DNA of 64,000 nucleotides from Protopterus annectens (GCF_019279795.1 NC_056734.1:4854369-4918368), one strand, 5' to 3'. Shown: positions 22,338 through 34,659, counted from the first letter of the stretch. Notes: generated from the sequence alone by a model not told the origin. Numbers and translations are program-made.

Positions 22338-23132
22338 CTCTTGTAGCTATCACATTGGCAACACACCCCAGAAAATCGATCCAGTGGTTAGTGACCTGGG
22401 AACTTATGCTGACAATAAACTGTCGATCACCAAGTATCCACTACTGTAAGAAAGTCCTTTTCCCTTGTGCATCTTATTACTAAGGTATGGTGTCCTGGTC
22501 CTGGGATGTGATCACTCTACTGTATTTCACACTCACCGGGTCAGTCAGTGAGTATAATGCCCCTTCACTATATTCCTGACCAAACTTTTGACACAACTTG
22601 AATACTCACAATGTTTTCTTACTAAGAATATCAAAAGCCTAAACCACAAAACCTATGAGGACTGTCTTAAAGCTTTGTCTCTCCACTTGATATCATTCAA
22701 GCCACTGAGGGTTGATCTCTGCCTTGCATACATACCCTAAACTGACCCTATCCTTTCAGACATATTGCACATTCACAAGTCCAATGCCAATGAGGGCAAA
22801 AACACCCATTCAAGAAAGCTCATTGTCTTTTGCATATTAAGTAGAACATGTTGGAGGGATAGATATGTATCTCAGACAATGACACTTCTTTGGAGTTAAC
22901 ATCCTGCTCACATAATACACAGTAATGCTCTTATAGTATTCAAACAGGACCTGGGTGAATGGATGGGCAACTGCAAATTCACCCCTGGTTTGCCACCCTT
23001 GTCCCTCATAGATAGAGGCAGCATGTAGATTTTCTGCTCTTCTGTGGGCTAAAAAATTGTCATGATAATGCATGGCTAGGTTTCTAAAGATCCACACAGA
23101 AGAACAGCCCAGTAAGTATCTATGAACCTATG
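22338..23132 (+). pseudogene. CR1 LINE 3' fragment (CR1-F)
   Basis: Starts within the thumb region: IDPVVSDLGTYADNKLSITK corresponds to VDPVVRDMGT in the 24-29 kb copy and VIRDLGTQVDSGLTF in the 37.5-39 kb copy. Later blocks match the region after LEYNAPFGIYL. The end has GGCTAGGTTTCTAAAGATCC and CCCAGTAAGTATCTATGAAC with a second CTATGAA unit, the CR1-type 3' repeat. It is frameshifted and dead. The 5' break is somewhere between 22250 and 22338. Confidence 0.7.
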
Positions 23133-24080
23133 AATGGGGAACACAGAGTGGAGCCCCTGGCAGCCACATATATGCTGCTGTGCATGCAGAGGATATTTTG
23201 TAATGTCCTAAATGGGAGGGCCTACTGGTGTTATGCTCATTACTGTTCCACATCAGTCAGTTGCAGCCCTGATCTCTAATGCTGAATTTAACAGTCACCT
23301 GTATTGCAATCCTTGCATTAGGAGGTCTTATATTCAGCATGCCTAAAAAAAAAAAAACAAATAAAGAAAAACAAACAAACAAAAAAACATACTGATTGGC
23401 AGCTCATAAAATCAGTATTGCTATAATCTAACATTATAATTATAAAATTATATTATCCTGTGGTTGCCATTCAAATAATATTTTTAGGGATAAAATCCTG
23501 ACTTACAATTGATTCTGACTTACATCTGATTTTCTTTTAGGTGGGAAGACGGTCTATCAGAAAATAGACATTCACTATAATTTGCTTTCTGACAGATCCT
23601 ATGTTCATAGGCAATAGACTAGGAAATCAGTCTACAGGCCAATACATGCCTAACAAAAAAAAAGACTGTTACAACTTGCTGTGAGGGAAAGGTTTGTTTG
23701 TTTTTGCTTTCATGTATTTTGTATTTCGTTTTGCTTTATTGCCTTTTTTTATTTTTCATACTGTGATTTATTTTCTTTATATTGTGTGTTACTTGTATTC
23801 TGCTTTTGATTGTGTATTTAAACTAAGAAAGAGACCACAACTGTGTCTCTTGTGAGTCATACAGAAATTTTTTCCCCACCCTCCCAGCCTTGTGCTGTTG
23901 TGTTTTTATGTTAATTTGACTACATATCTCCTTCCCTGTCATCTTTAATTGGCTATTGTCAATAAGCATAAAATTATCATTTTGTGAAATCACTCCCCTT
24001 CACTTATTTAAGTGTATTGGCCATCCCACTATATTCACAGAGCTAGACTACTGTGTGACATCTCCTTTCCTTCTATCTTG
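23133..24080. other. Unassigned DNA with an A-rich tail-like tract
   Basis: The block 23140-23345 ends in a 13-A run followed by A-rich sequence to about 23390, as a retroposed copy would, but I do not recognise it. The rest (23390-24080) is T-rich with no motif. Confidence 0.35.
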
Positions 24081-24270
24081 CTCTTTTAAAATTAGTGGCT
24101 CTCCACTTAGATAGCCAACGCTTAAGTTACCCTAGTTTCATATCTAACTGCTTAGTGCACACTGCAGCTCTTAGGAGATTAACCCATTTTTCCATCTTAC
24201 CTTTAAAATTTACAAAATATAGTTAAAGACCACCAATTATTGGTGAACCCACTTTCTGACTCCCAGTAGT

Positions 24271-24680
24271 CATCTTGGGATTAGTGTTTCTGTTTTACTC
24301 CTGGTAAGACAAGGAACACGGGGACATTATTTTCTGAGGATTGCTGATCACCAGAAAGCCTAATAACTATTTCATGGGTGCCACCTTGGAATTTGTGCTT
24401 ATATTTTGCTCCTGGTGAGAGAAGAAGTAGAGTGCACTTGAATGATTTTGGTTGGGCAGTGAGTGTCTGTGCTTGAACTTCCTGAATGGTCTGGTTGCTA
24501 TTCAAGGCATCTACCAGGAAAAGGCTACAACAAGCCTACAGACCCTTGCATCATCTGGGACAAGACTGCGGATCACCAAACAGGCTGTGGCCTGCTGCTC
24601 ATTTTGGGATTGGTGCTACTTTTCTGCTTCTGGTGAGAGAGGAAGCAAGGGAGCATTGTACCCCATCAGATTAAAGCTGT
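24271..24680 (+). promoter_or_regulatory. CR1-A 5' UTR monomers, about 110-bp period
   Basis: Similar blocks start at 24271, 24381 and 24600. Each runs CTTGGGATT or CTTGGAATT, then a T-rich stretch, CTCCTGGTGAGA or similar, and GAAGNAG. The spacing is 110 and 219 bp, so a degenerate fourth unit probably lies between. CR1-C has the same set at 56367, 56477 and 56700. A role as an internal promoter is inferred from position only. Confidence 0.55.
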
Positions 24681-25089
24681 GGTGAGACCAACACTAGTAG
24701 TAGCCAGGCAATAGCCTTTTAGGTGACTCCCCTCTTTTCATCATTCTTGACAAGCTAATTCTTTGTTTTCAGTAAGTACTGCTGATTTACTTCTAACTTC
24801 AGAGTTTCTCCCTAAATATTCTATCCATATATCATCAGGGTTCTACTTATTAGTTTCCGCTCAAGTGTTTGACAGTGCCCTGTATAGGCACAGATACCCC
24901 GAAGTGACATTTTTCCTGTAAAAGCACCATTGAAATTTCACCAATACCTAGTTGCACATAGGAAGACTAGTTTGCAGTGACAAGCACTTCTCCCAGAGTT
25001 GCAAACTGGATACTCCTGACATTACACTGACATAAAAAAGGGTCTGTTGCCATGGTTATGAACTTTCCCACTATCTCTGTTACCGGCTT

Positions 25090-26010
25090 GGTGAATAAGG
25101 ACATCCTGAGGCAATGTAGAAATTGCCTCATGTTTACTGACAACCAATAAATTCTCAAACAGATATGTTATGTGAGAGATGTATTTACACAATGTCACAC
25201 AATGTTACACAATGCTCTCACATAAAAGCACTATTGATGTCAATAAGGCTGTCAGTAGTACACACATTGCACCCATCACACACAATTTAAAGCTGACACA
25301 TAGCACACATATGCTGAGGCACTTAAATGTAACCTTCCTAAACCCCAAAAATGTCCTAGATGAAGTACACATAACAAACGTCCTAAGCAGCCCCAAATGC
25401 ACTCTTTGAAAGCAACACCCACATCAACACATACAGCCACATCTCATGGAACCTCTACCTCTAAGCTCATAAGGCAAGCCACCATACAATTCAAAATTCT
25501 GGTCATCAGAGACTCCATTGTGAGACACACTGATGTCCCTTTCACGAGGCTGAGTAAGAAGAAAGTCACAGTCAATTGCTTATCAGGGGCCTTGATGTGC
25601 CACATTACACATGCACTCAGACATTGGACCACAAGTACCAGTATGACTCAGTCATAGTCCATGTGGGTGTAAATGATCTGAGAAATACCTCCCTAGACTA
25701 TATGAAGAGAGTCATCATGGAACTCTCAAAGTATGTGTCCCAGACTGGTATGAACCTAGCATTCAGCAGCATTTTACCTTCGCAAAGGACAATGCTACAA
25801 TATGAGCAAAAGATGACTGACTTTAATAACTGGATTTGTTTCTAGTGTCATTCTAAGGAGCTGCAGTATTTGACAGCATGGAAGGAGATTGTCAACAGAC
25901 CATGCGGCTTTGACAGGAATGGTCTGTACCTCTCTCCGCTAGGCTTTTGAATATTAGCTAAAACATTGTCCTCCCCCATAGTGCCTTTTTTGGCAATGCC
26001 AAACTGAAAG
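25090..26010 (+). pseudogene. CR1-A ORF1: Cys motif and GDSL/SGNH esterase, broken
   Basis: The N-terminus keeps ILRQCRNCLMFTD but the downstream pair of Cys is frameshifted (CYVRDV). The esterase part reads ILVIRDSIVRHTDVPFTRLS (block I, with the GDS serine box mutated to RDS), VIVHVGVNDLRNTSLDYMKR (the GxND block, intact), a FSSILPS.R block and NGLYLSPLG (normally DGxHLSxxG). Esterase domains in CR1 ORF1 are established; their role in retrotransposition is unclear. At least two frameshifts separate the parts. Confidence 0.7.
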
Positions 26011-26039
26011 TATATCTAATAGTAAAACAAAACTAAGAA

Positions 26040-28600
26040 AATTTATAGGTATTACTGCTCAAGATTAGGAGTCTAAATAAAAAACTCTACTCCCTAGAAG
26101 CTCTCTTCATCCTAGAGAATGCTGATGTCTGTGCAGTCACTAAGACATGGCTTAAAACCATGAAGAGCACAACAACAGTGCAAGGTTATAATGCCTTCTG
26201 CACATTAGAGCAGCTACTACACAGACAAGGAATAAAGGTGGAGGTGTTCTGATTTGCATCAAAAATAAATATACCTCAAGGCTGGTCAAACAGGACAATG
26301 CACTTGAGCTTCTCCACATGCATCACCATAGGCAAAATCCAATACTGCTTCCTTGCAAGCTATAGGTTCCCCTCTATGATCCAGGAAGTCCATACCATGT
26401 ATTTAAACTTACTGGAAACACTCACCATCCAACCCAATACTATATTCATGGGCAACTTTAATTACCATACTATTAACTGGAAATTGTATGTGACACCAAA
26501 TGGACAGGCACATTCCTGGATTTTGTAAACACAAACTCCCTGGACCAGATTGTCAATACACCATCCAGGGGTGCAACTATACTGGATCTGGTCCTGACTA
26601 ATATGGAAAAGTGCTGCACACACCCAAGTGTAATGTCTTTGCTGCTAAGGTCAGACCACAGAATGTTTTCCTTTGAAGTAAAAATAAAACCTGGAACCCC
26701 AGCTAACCCTGGAAAATTCAGGAACTACTCTAAGGCTAACTTCCTACTATTAAGTAATAACCTAGAAAAATTTCAAGCCCCCATAATCCCTGAATACACT
26801 GCTGCTTATGCAGAACTGTTCACAGAAACTCTATGCAAGTATGTTAATAGCTGCATAGAGGCAGCTGTATACACCAGGAAGACATACAAAACTAACTCAA
26901 AAAACAAGCCACCCTGGTGGAATCACAATATAAACAGGCTGTATTACAGAAAATCATGGCAAACATTAGGAGGTGCAGCACCCAGCAGGATAAATGCACT
27001 CTTAAACTAAACAAACACCTCAGTGGACAAATAAAGTCTACCAAAGCCAAATTTGAGGTAAATTTGGCCTTTCAAGCCAAGGATAACCACAAGGTATTCT
27101 TTAGTTATGTCTGGAACCTCAAAGGCAATACACAACTGTGTGCAGAACTCATGTAAATGGAGTGACCTATTCTGAGCCAGAATATATAGCAAACCTACTC
27201 AATGACAAATTCAGCTCTAACTTTACAACTCTCCCCCATCAACCTTTCATCAGGAAATACCATCAAATATAACTCCCCCTGCTAATACTAGGGAACACAG
27301 CCTTATTACTCTCTCAAATCCAAGAACACTGCATCATTAGGACCAGACAATATCTCAGAATGCCTTCTAAATAGCATGACATTTGACCTATCAGGCCCTC
27401 TGGAATTGCTATTTAACTGTATTTAACTGTAGAATCCAAATAGATTGTTCGCCTCATGAATGGAGAACAGCAAAAGTCATCTAGCTGCACAAAGGTGGAT
27501 TATCTTCAGACCCTAGAAACTACAGACCCGTAAGTCTCATATGCAAAGCCATGGAAAGAATTATCATAGAAATTATCAATAATGACATAGAAAACCTCCA
27601 CTGTACCCAACCCAGTTTGGTTTCATCAAGGGCAGGTCACACCTACTCAATCTGGTGGAATTCTTTGAGAAGGTAACCAAAGGAATGGATGAGGGCAAAA
27701 TGCTTCACACTACTACCTTGACCTGGCCAATGCATTTGACACAGCACCTCACTCAGGCATTATTGATAAACTTAAGAGGTTAAACCCATATCTCTCCCAG
27801 TGGATAGTCATCTGTCTCACAGATAGGCCCTAGTAAATTAGAATTGGGGAGTGCAGCTCTACAAAAAAGCCAATCACAAGCAGAGTCCCTCAGGGATCAG
27901 TCGCTTCTTTTTTGGCATTTACTTCTCTGAAGTAAAGGCCAATGTCATTGGCCTCTGGCTGACTAAATTTTCAGATGATTGCAAATTAGGAGCTGTCACC
28001 AAATCTCCCACTGACACAAATGTTCTCCAAGAAGGGCTGACACAGACAAACAATTGGTGTCAGAGTCACGGACTAAAACTAAATGCCAAGAAATGCATAA
28101 TAGTATCCTTCAGGAAGTCATCCACCCCTGATAGCTGTCCTATTGACAACACAAAACTAATAGTTGACCCAGTGGTCAGGGACATGGGACACACATAGTA
28201 ATCTAGCCTTTGACCATGTGTCTGCAGTAGTGAAGAAATCATTCTGTGCTGTGCAATTTATAAACAAAGGTATAGCATCTAGATCCAAGGAAGATATTGT
28301 TTCACTGTATTTGGCATTCATCAGACCTATCATTGAGTACAATGCCCCCTTTGGTATCTACCTAAGCAAGCATATCCAACAATTGTAATGTCCTCAGATG
28401 TTCCTCACTAAAAGAATACAGGGTGTAAGTAACATGTCTTATGCAGACCACCTCAAGGCCCTACCCCTGTATTCTGTCTCCTACAGGCTGTTGAGGGAAG
28501 ATCTATGCCTGGCATACAAGGCAATGTCAGACCCCACTCTGATGGACCTCTGCATATCTGCAGAGCAAACAGCACCAGAATTATCCATTTCATAGACTGA
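26040..28600 (+). pseudogene. CR1-A ORF2: apurinic-type endonuclease and reverse transcriptase, broken
   Basis: Endonuclease: RSLNKKLYSLEALF, ADVCAVTKTWLK, FMGNFNYHTINW (normally GDFN.P.I.W) and LRSDHRMFSFEV (the SDH box). Linker: TNSKNKPPWWNHNINRLYYRK. RT: FSYVWNLKGN, ASLGPDNIS, YRPVSLICKAMERI, a QFGFIKGRSHLLNLVEFFE block, GVPQGS decayed, KFSDDCKLGAV (catalytic FADD reads FSDD), WCQSHGLKLNAKKC and IEYNAPFGIYLSKHIQQL. Frame changes occur at roughly every 200-400 bp, so it is dead. Order and content match the minus-strand CR1 at 41.7-45.7 kb. Confidence 0.8.
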
Positions 28601-29230
28601 AACTTTGTCTGTGATATAAATAGGACCTAAAACACTTTTATTCAAGTTCTGAATAAGTCCATTTATTGAGGACGAAAGTGCTCAACTCTCTTTGGTTTTG
28701 AATAAAAGAGTTCTTTTATTATTTTTTATCATGCCTTGGTGGTTTCAATTGGTTTTGCAATTTGTGTATGTTTTATTCAAGTTTTATATCAGTGGCTCAT
28801 CTTTTTACTGCACTTCATGTCAAGTGGCACCCCCTGGGCTTTTTTCTTGTGCTCTTGTTTATATTAATAGGACCTGCTAGAGAGATAGGTATGTATTCCA
28901 GAGATTACCCTTTCTATGGAGCGGGCTCCCCATCCATGTGAGGCAGAGTTTCTCCCTAATCCAATTCAAGTGTAACTTGGATAATTGCATGGGTAACAGG
29001 AAATTCATTCAGGAAATTCATCCCTGGTTTGGCATCTATGTCTCTAATGGACACAGGCAGTCTGTAAATGGTTCATCTCCCAGGCCCCTTCTTGTAAATA
29101 TTTCACCTCCCAAGCCCCTGCTTACACTTATCAAGGGTACTAGAACTTTTCAGAGATTTGGAATGCATGGCTAGGCTTAAAAAGACCCTTGTGATTGTTA
29201 GTCTAGTAAACAACTATGAACTTATGAAGT

Positions 29231-30148
29231 CTGTTTAAACGTTTCCAATAGCCTCAAGGAAAGTAAGATAAGGGGCGGTGGGGTTGGTGAGAGGGTGGAC
29301 AATTTGAACTGCTCACCCGATTATCTAGGTTTACTTTGAAGGCTGCAAGCATCCTGTCTTTAGGGTTCACATCCTTACTTACATTTTTACTACTTTTGTT
29401 TTCAGCTTCTTAATATCTAGTAGCATTTTCTTGCCCTTGTCTTCCTTCAATAATAGTTAGGTAAGCTAAAAGTCAGAATTGTGACTATTTGGGAGGGGAG
29501 TACTGCATTAGTAGCAAAGAAACTGCCAAGGCAATATGCTGAAAACCATTTACAAAATGTGGAGTATAAAAGAGATCCATATTAAAAATGAAAGATTCAT
29601 GATCAGCACAACCACTCTATCTAAAATGGTTGGAGACACATAATCCTTCCAGCCTTCATTCCTCAGAGAGCTATGTTGCCAGAACACGTTGAAAGCACTG
29701 ATATAAATGAACATAAATCATTGTTTGATTTTTCTCATCCATTAATGAACCTGCATGATCATCACTGCTATAACCAAATTGTGGAATGAAGTATAGGAAT
29801 CACGTCATTGAATTTAAAATATTTGTACATCAATATCCCCGTGGACATCAAGTCCTGAGGCCCATCAAATATATACCATCTCATTCACTTCAACTGGAAT
29901 TGAGGGCTGAGAGAAAGACCTTCAAGTCATAACACTGTTCGTAGATGTTTTTTATTTTATTATCTGCTGGCTACCTACCTTTACATGCTCACCCATTACT
30001 GTTATCAGTGCAAGATGCCTCATTGTGTTTATCTGTGTGACCCAACAAAAGCACAATTTTCTGCCTCTCTGTTGACCTACTGACTGCTAGAAGCCTACCC
30101 CTCTAGCTTTTATCCAAATAAGTGCTGCCAGGTACTGTAAAAACCTAT
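29231..30148. other. No recognisable feature
   Basis: No motif in any frame and no match seen to other parts of the window. Confidence 0.4.
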
Positions 30149-30263
30149 GTAACCACAAAACAAGTCCTCCTGCACGAAAGGCAATTGCACGGCTCCATAA
30201 AGTAAAGTACATCCAAAAAGACAATGAGTCAGCAAACTGTGACCTGAAATAATTTTTAATTAA

Positions 30264-31362
30264 GAAAGGGGATAGAGGAGGTGACTGGGAATCCTTACTG
30301 GAATACAGAGAACTAATTTGGCAGCTTAGGCTGGATGCCTGTGGTTCTAGTGGGATGAATGACCACCTCTCAATTAAGCCAGCATTGAGATTGTTGGCTA
30401 ATAACCCTAAAAAGAAATGATACAATTATGTAAAAATCTTTTTTCATTACCCCTTAGGCTCTGAGTTTAATAACAAAAAGATGGATCAAGTTAACATTTA
30501 TTTTCCACCATTGTTTGCGAACATCAAACAATTATTTTATTATTTATATTTATAAATATATATATTTATATTCATACTTATTTATTTATATAGTGGTTTT
30601 GATATAAAGCTATTTATACATATTTTGTACTTATAAGGTTTTAAATACAAGTAATAAGTTGGGTTGAACAAGTTTTTAATTAAATAGGTAGTAATATTTA
30701 TTCATGTATTTACACATATATTTATAACAAGATGTGTTTATTTATATATAATTTTATAGGGTTTTGATATTGATTTGTGTATGTAATTGGTGTATTTTTA
30801 ACTTCATGAAGCACTTTTAATGTTAATATTATTATTTTCTGTCTTTCTTATAAGTGTTTTTTTTTGGGGTTCTTATTATAAGAACAATACGAATTATATA
30901 TATATATATAAAAAGCCATGATTTTTGTAAATATAAAGCACAGAATTTTAGTCTATTTGTGGTAGATTGTTCAATGTGAAAGAAAGTATGAGAAGGGTGT
31001 ATTGTTGTTTAAACAAGCTTTCCACATGTCTTGTTAATTTAGTCATTAATCAATTAACTCAGTATTCAGCAAGTATTTAAGGTAACTGATTCATTCAAAC
31101 AATGGATTCTGATGAAGTCGATGTATTGTAGATGAAAGCGCGCTCAATCCCAGTTTTGTCTTGTGGTTGTGATTTTATCTCATTAAATAATTTTTTTGCT
31201 GTTTCCTGAGGAGTGGATTTCTATTTTCGAAGCATTGCTATGGTGCATTTGGTTGTGCTATTCATACTTACTTAAGTACAATAATTGGTGTGAACCTATG
31301 GAACTGTTCGGAGGGCAGCCCTTTATGGTAAAGCCAGCGGATGTTTTTTGATTTTTTGTCAC
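30264..31362 (+). mobile_element. PLE-C: 5'-truncated Penelope-like element nested in PLE-B
   Basis: The plus strand begins inside the C-terminus of a PLE protein: RGGDWESLLEYRELIWQLRL then MNDHLSIKPALRLL, ending near 30419. This parallels RGGDWEASLEYKELLWQ in PLE-A. An AT-rich 3' UTR and a hammerhead-like motif at 31109-31143 follow. It is flanked by a 13-bp target duplication AATTTTTAATTAA at 30251-30263 and 31363-31375, both belonging to PLE-B. It therefore inserted after PLE-B. The 3' UTR includes a short (TA)n at 30896-30910. Confidence 0.8.
31109..31143 (+). ncRNA. Hammerhead-like motif in PLE-C with intact core boxes
   Basis: CTGATGA (31109-31115) matches the first hammerhead core exactly. 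A short stem follows with GTC (31117-31119) pairing to GAT (31131-31133) around an 11-nt loop, then GAAA (31134-31137) and self-complementary GCGCGC (31138-31143). Stem II is weak (one G-U pair), but both core boxes fit the consensus. Its place near a PLE 3' end matches known hammerhead locations. Confidence 0.6.
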
Positions 31363-31405
31363 AATTTTTAATTAATGCAACATAAAAAACAAGTAACCAG
31401 ACCGG

Positions 31406-31437
31406 TTTCGGCTGGTAAGAAACACAGCGTTCATCAG
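31406..31437 (-). ncRNA. Hammerhead-like motif in the 3' UTR of PLE-B
   Basis: On the minus strand CTGATGA (31437-31431) is followed by a stem GCTG/CAGC (31428-31425 with 31414-31411), GAAA (31409-31406) and palindromic CCGG. The base pair next to the core is C/C rather than G/C, unlike the pseudo-LTR copy at 36866-36897, so this copy may be weakened. Confidence 0.6.
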
Positions 31438-31677
31438 GGTGAATATAAAAACAAGTACTACTGTTTATATACCTGCATCTTAATTAATCAAAACCTTCAT
31501 TGGTTCATTTAAAATTGCTCATTAAATCCAGGTGGAAATAATCCACCTAGCTTTACAATCCATTTTTTCTCTTTAGAATCTAGAATGGAATGCCAACCTG
31601 TTTTATTTAATTTATTTCCCTTTGCAACGTCAATAATCATAAATGTAAATTTAGCTGATTTGTGTAACATACAATGT

Positions 31678-33735
31678 TTATATAATGCATTGTTGGATTT
31701 TTTTGTTCTTAATGTTACTTACATGCTCTGAGATTCTCAGCCTGAGTGGACAAGATGTTTGGCCAATATAGAAAGATTCACAAGTACATGTGGCTAGATA
31801 TACAAGCCAATCGCTGCTGCAACTGGCAAAAAAATTTATGTCATACACAATGCCGCAGTTTTTACTCGTGAACTGGTTGGACTTAAATATTTTATCACAG
31901 TGTATACAGTGGCCACATGGAAAACATCCAATCAAAGGTTCACCTGTAATAGTAGTTTGTGTCACTTGAGACCAACTTTTGTCATGAGAATGTTTATAAT
32001 GATTGAAACAGGATGCCAAATTTTTACCTTTGCGAAATGAAAACAGACACCTATCTGGTAACATATTCAATAGATCTTGGTCACGCTGTAATATGTTCCA
32101 ATGTCTGTATATGCTATTAATAAGTGCATCTGAATTCCTTGCATATGTGGTTACAAATCTAATGGGTTGTGGGTTCCGTTCTTCACATGATTTATAAGTC
32201 AACAGATCCTCCCTTTTCAATGTATTCGCCCAGTTGCTGGCCCACAGAACATGTCCCATATGATATCCCCTGGACTTGAATCTGCTAGTCAAGTCCTGTC
32301 TATGTTCTTGAAAAGTGGATTCCTGAGAACAAATACGCCTCATTTGTATATATTGTGATTTGGGGATATTCCTTGCTATATGAGGGGGATGAAAGCTGGA
32401 TGCATGGAGGACAGTGTTGAATTGTGGATACTTCCTATATACGTGCATACTTAAAGTATGATCAGGTAATCTATTGATCAGGACATCAAGGAAAGTGATG
32501 GTATCTACATGATGGTTAACTGTGAAATGCAGGCCCCATTTATTGTCATTCAGCTAGGATATAAATTCCAACAAGTAATCCACATTTGTCCTCCATACCA
32601 TCCAGCAATCATCCAAATAGCATCTCCAAATGTCAGTTTCATCCAGGAAAATATTATGGCTACTATCATAAATGATTTGTTCCTCAATGAATGCCATGAA
32701 TAGATCAGCATAAATGGGGGCAAAAGATGCCCCCATAGCTGTACCCTTGGTTTGCCAATAGCAAATATCCTGGTAAAAGAAGACATTATTAGTTAAGACA
32801 TGTTCTGCAAGACCTACAAGAAAGTTGTTGAAATCATGCTGAAATAAATCAGCCACCTGCAACCAATAACCAATGGCTTCCAGCCCAACTTGATGAGGAA
32901 TGTTAGTATATAAAGCACTAACATCGAGTGTGCACATAAGCCATCCTGGTTCCAACTGGGTTTCAGAAATGATTTTGAGGAGTTCTGTGGTGTCTTGTAG
33001 ACGAGAACGTACCTATTGTAGCAAAGGCTTCAGATACTTAGTAAGAAAAATTGACAAAGGTTCCGTAATATATCCTTTTCCTGAAACAATTGGTCTTCCA
33101 GGTGGATGAATAGGATCTTTGTGTATTTTGGGTAGAAAATAGATGTATTGATTAGCAGAATCATGAATCATGAGTTGCTGCATAACCCTATCAGTGATAA
33201 TACCTTCGTCCCTAGCAGTTAACAAAAAATCATCTATTTGCTTCTTGAATCTAAAGGTGGGGTTGATGGATATTTCTGAATAATAGCGTCTACCAAGAAG
33301 CTGTCTTTTGGCCTCATTATTATATTTTGACCAATTCATTACTACTACTGTCCCACCCTTATCAGCAGATATGATGACAATATCCTTGTTATTCTGTAAC
33401 TCTATAAGTGCATCCTTTTCAGCCAGAGAGAAATTATTGGGTTTAAATGAAATATCAGAGCTTCGATAGTGCAGATCTTTGAGAACACTGCTCTGAAACT
33501 GTTGCACTATAGGATGCATAGGGGGAAGATATCTTGATTTATGATATATAAACGTATCATTGTCAATGTTACCATCCGTATCACCAAATTGCAACTTAAG
33601 ATTGAGTATTCTACGAAAAGACATTACATCCTGTGCCAAGAAATCTTCAGAGACCACAAAGCCAGGAATAAAAGTCAGTCCTTTATTCAAAATGGACATG
33701 TGAGTTGTTGACAAACTGAAATCGGATAAGTTCAA
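31678..33735 (-). pseudogene. PLE-B reverse transcriptase and GIY-YIG endonuclease, two in-frame TAG stops
   Basis: One continuous frame interrupted only by TAG at 33013-33015 and 32554-32556. N-terminal RT blocks include ILNKGLTFIPG, DIVIISADKGGTVVVMNW and YFLPKIHKDP...GRPIVSG, followed by ITEPLSIFL. Palm motifs: CTLDVSALYTNIPH (A), TKGTAMGASFAPIYADLFM (B) and RCYLDDCWMVW (C, catalytic YLDD). Thumb: RKYPQFNTVLHASSFHPPH. The C-terminus has a Cys-rich CFPCGHCIHC and the GIY-YIG domain WLVYLATCTCESFYIGQTS followed by RISEH. A seven-A run near 31694 shifts frame before the last 60 or so residues; the paralogous fragment at 37.3 kb has six A and stays open. Confidence 0.85.
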
Positions 33736-33752
33736 AACATTTACATTTTCAT

Positions 33753-34658
33753 TTACTTCTGTATTGCTAGTCTCAAGAGACCTTGGATATTGTTTATTTT
33801 TCCTGTGTTTCCTCCCCCCTCGTTTGTATCTTGGCCTAAAGGGACAAATCCCTGTGTCCTTTTGGGGGTCGGTGAATCTAATGCCAGGTGCATGTCACTA
33901 TCCATACAAGAAGATAGATCATCAGAAGATGATCCATTATCAACTGGACATTTTTTAAGAATAGATCTGGGCCTTTTTCTTTTTGGAGTTCTGGATTGGC
34001 TTTGTATAAATCTAACTTGCTTGTTGATATTACTAAATGGGTTGCTACCCTGATAGTCTAACTGATCTTGTTGGAATTTTTTGATTTTTCTAGATTTGAG
34101 TTGCTCCTCAAGGTTGCTTAAATCAGTAGCCACCTTATTCAAATTTCTGGTAAAGAAGGATTCTCCTTCAAATTTTTGCACCTCACTGCACAGTTTTGCA
34201 ACCTCACTGATCTCACGATCAACCACTCTATCATGGTACTTGGCCAAAACCTCAACAAAGGACATGGTAGCTTGCTGCTGGATGGCTCCCCACTGACTAC
34301 TGAGCTCCTCATCCGCCTCACTTACATGAGGCTGTATTCTAATCCTAAGCCCTCTAGGTGTGATACCTTTGGCCATATAGGCCTTGAAGAGCTTGGAGTG
34401 CCATACATGTGACCTTAATGACCTCATATGCTTGTGCAATTGATCAAAAGCCAATCCACAGCTAGCCTTGGGACCCAAGGATGCACTACTGTTGCCATTA
34501 TTGCTTGTTGTACCAAAACCAAATACCCCAAGATCCTCTCTGTCAGCTGACAAACCAGATATCAAACTGATTAAATCCATACTGTAAACTTGCAATGAAT
34601 ACAATGCAAGGTCTATAAACCTATAACAATAACAGATCAAGATCAAACAGTATTCCAC
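33753..34658 (-). pseudogene. PLE-B N-terminal region, 301-codon frame joined to the RT by a frameshift
   Basis: The frame encodes a basic, helix-rich protein: LHKHMRSLRSHVWHSKLF, a KGITPRGLRIRIQPHV block, KYHDRVVDREISEVAKL, then a coiled-coil-like NLEEQLKSRKIKKFQQDQ and an Arg/Lys/Ser-rich linker. The PRGLRI block followed by a helical segment resembles the region upstream of the RT in other vertebrate PLE proteins, so I read it as the N-terminus of the same polyprotein. The likely break is a G6 run near 33822-33828. Past it another frame reads RSLETSNTEVNENVNVLNLS directly into the RT frame. The true start could be MDLISLISGL, about 75 bp inside this frame. Confidence 0.65.
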
Positions 34659-34659
34659 T

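Larger units (their letters stand above)
24081..29230 (+). mobile_element. Near full-length CR1 LINE (CR1-A), decayed
   Basis: The 5' edge is set by comparison with CR1-C: both begin CTCTTTTAAAATTAGTGGC, at 24081 and 56174, with unrelated sequence upstream. Order: 5' UTR with repeated monomers, ORF1 (Cys motif and esterase), ORF2 (endonuclease, RT), 3' UTR, and a terminal CTAGTAAACAACTATGAAC plus TTATGAA. Length is about 5.15 kb. Both ORFs are broken by many frameshifts and stops. It is the only copy here retaining both ends of this subfamily and so serves as the local reference. Confidence 0.85.

Noticed and set aside
30087-30425. 112-codon minus-strand ORF
   Set aside because: It crosses the PLE-B/PLE-C junction and is antisense to PLE-C coding.
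33790-34412. Plus-strand ORFs over 33.8-34.4 kb
   Set aside because: Antisense to the PLE-B N-terminal coding region.
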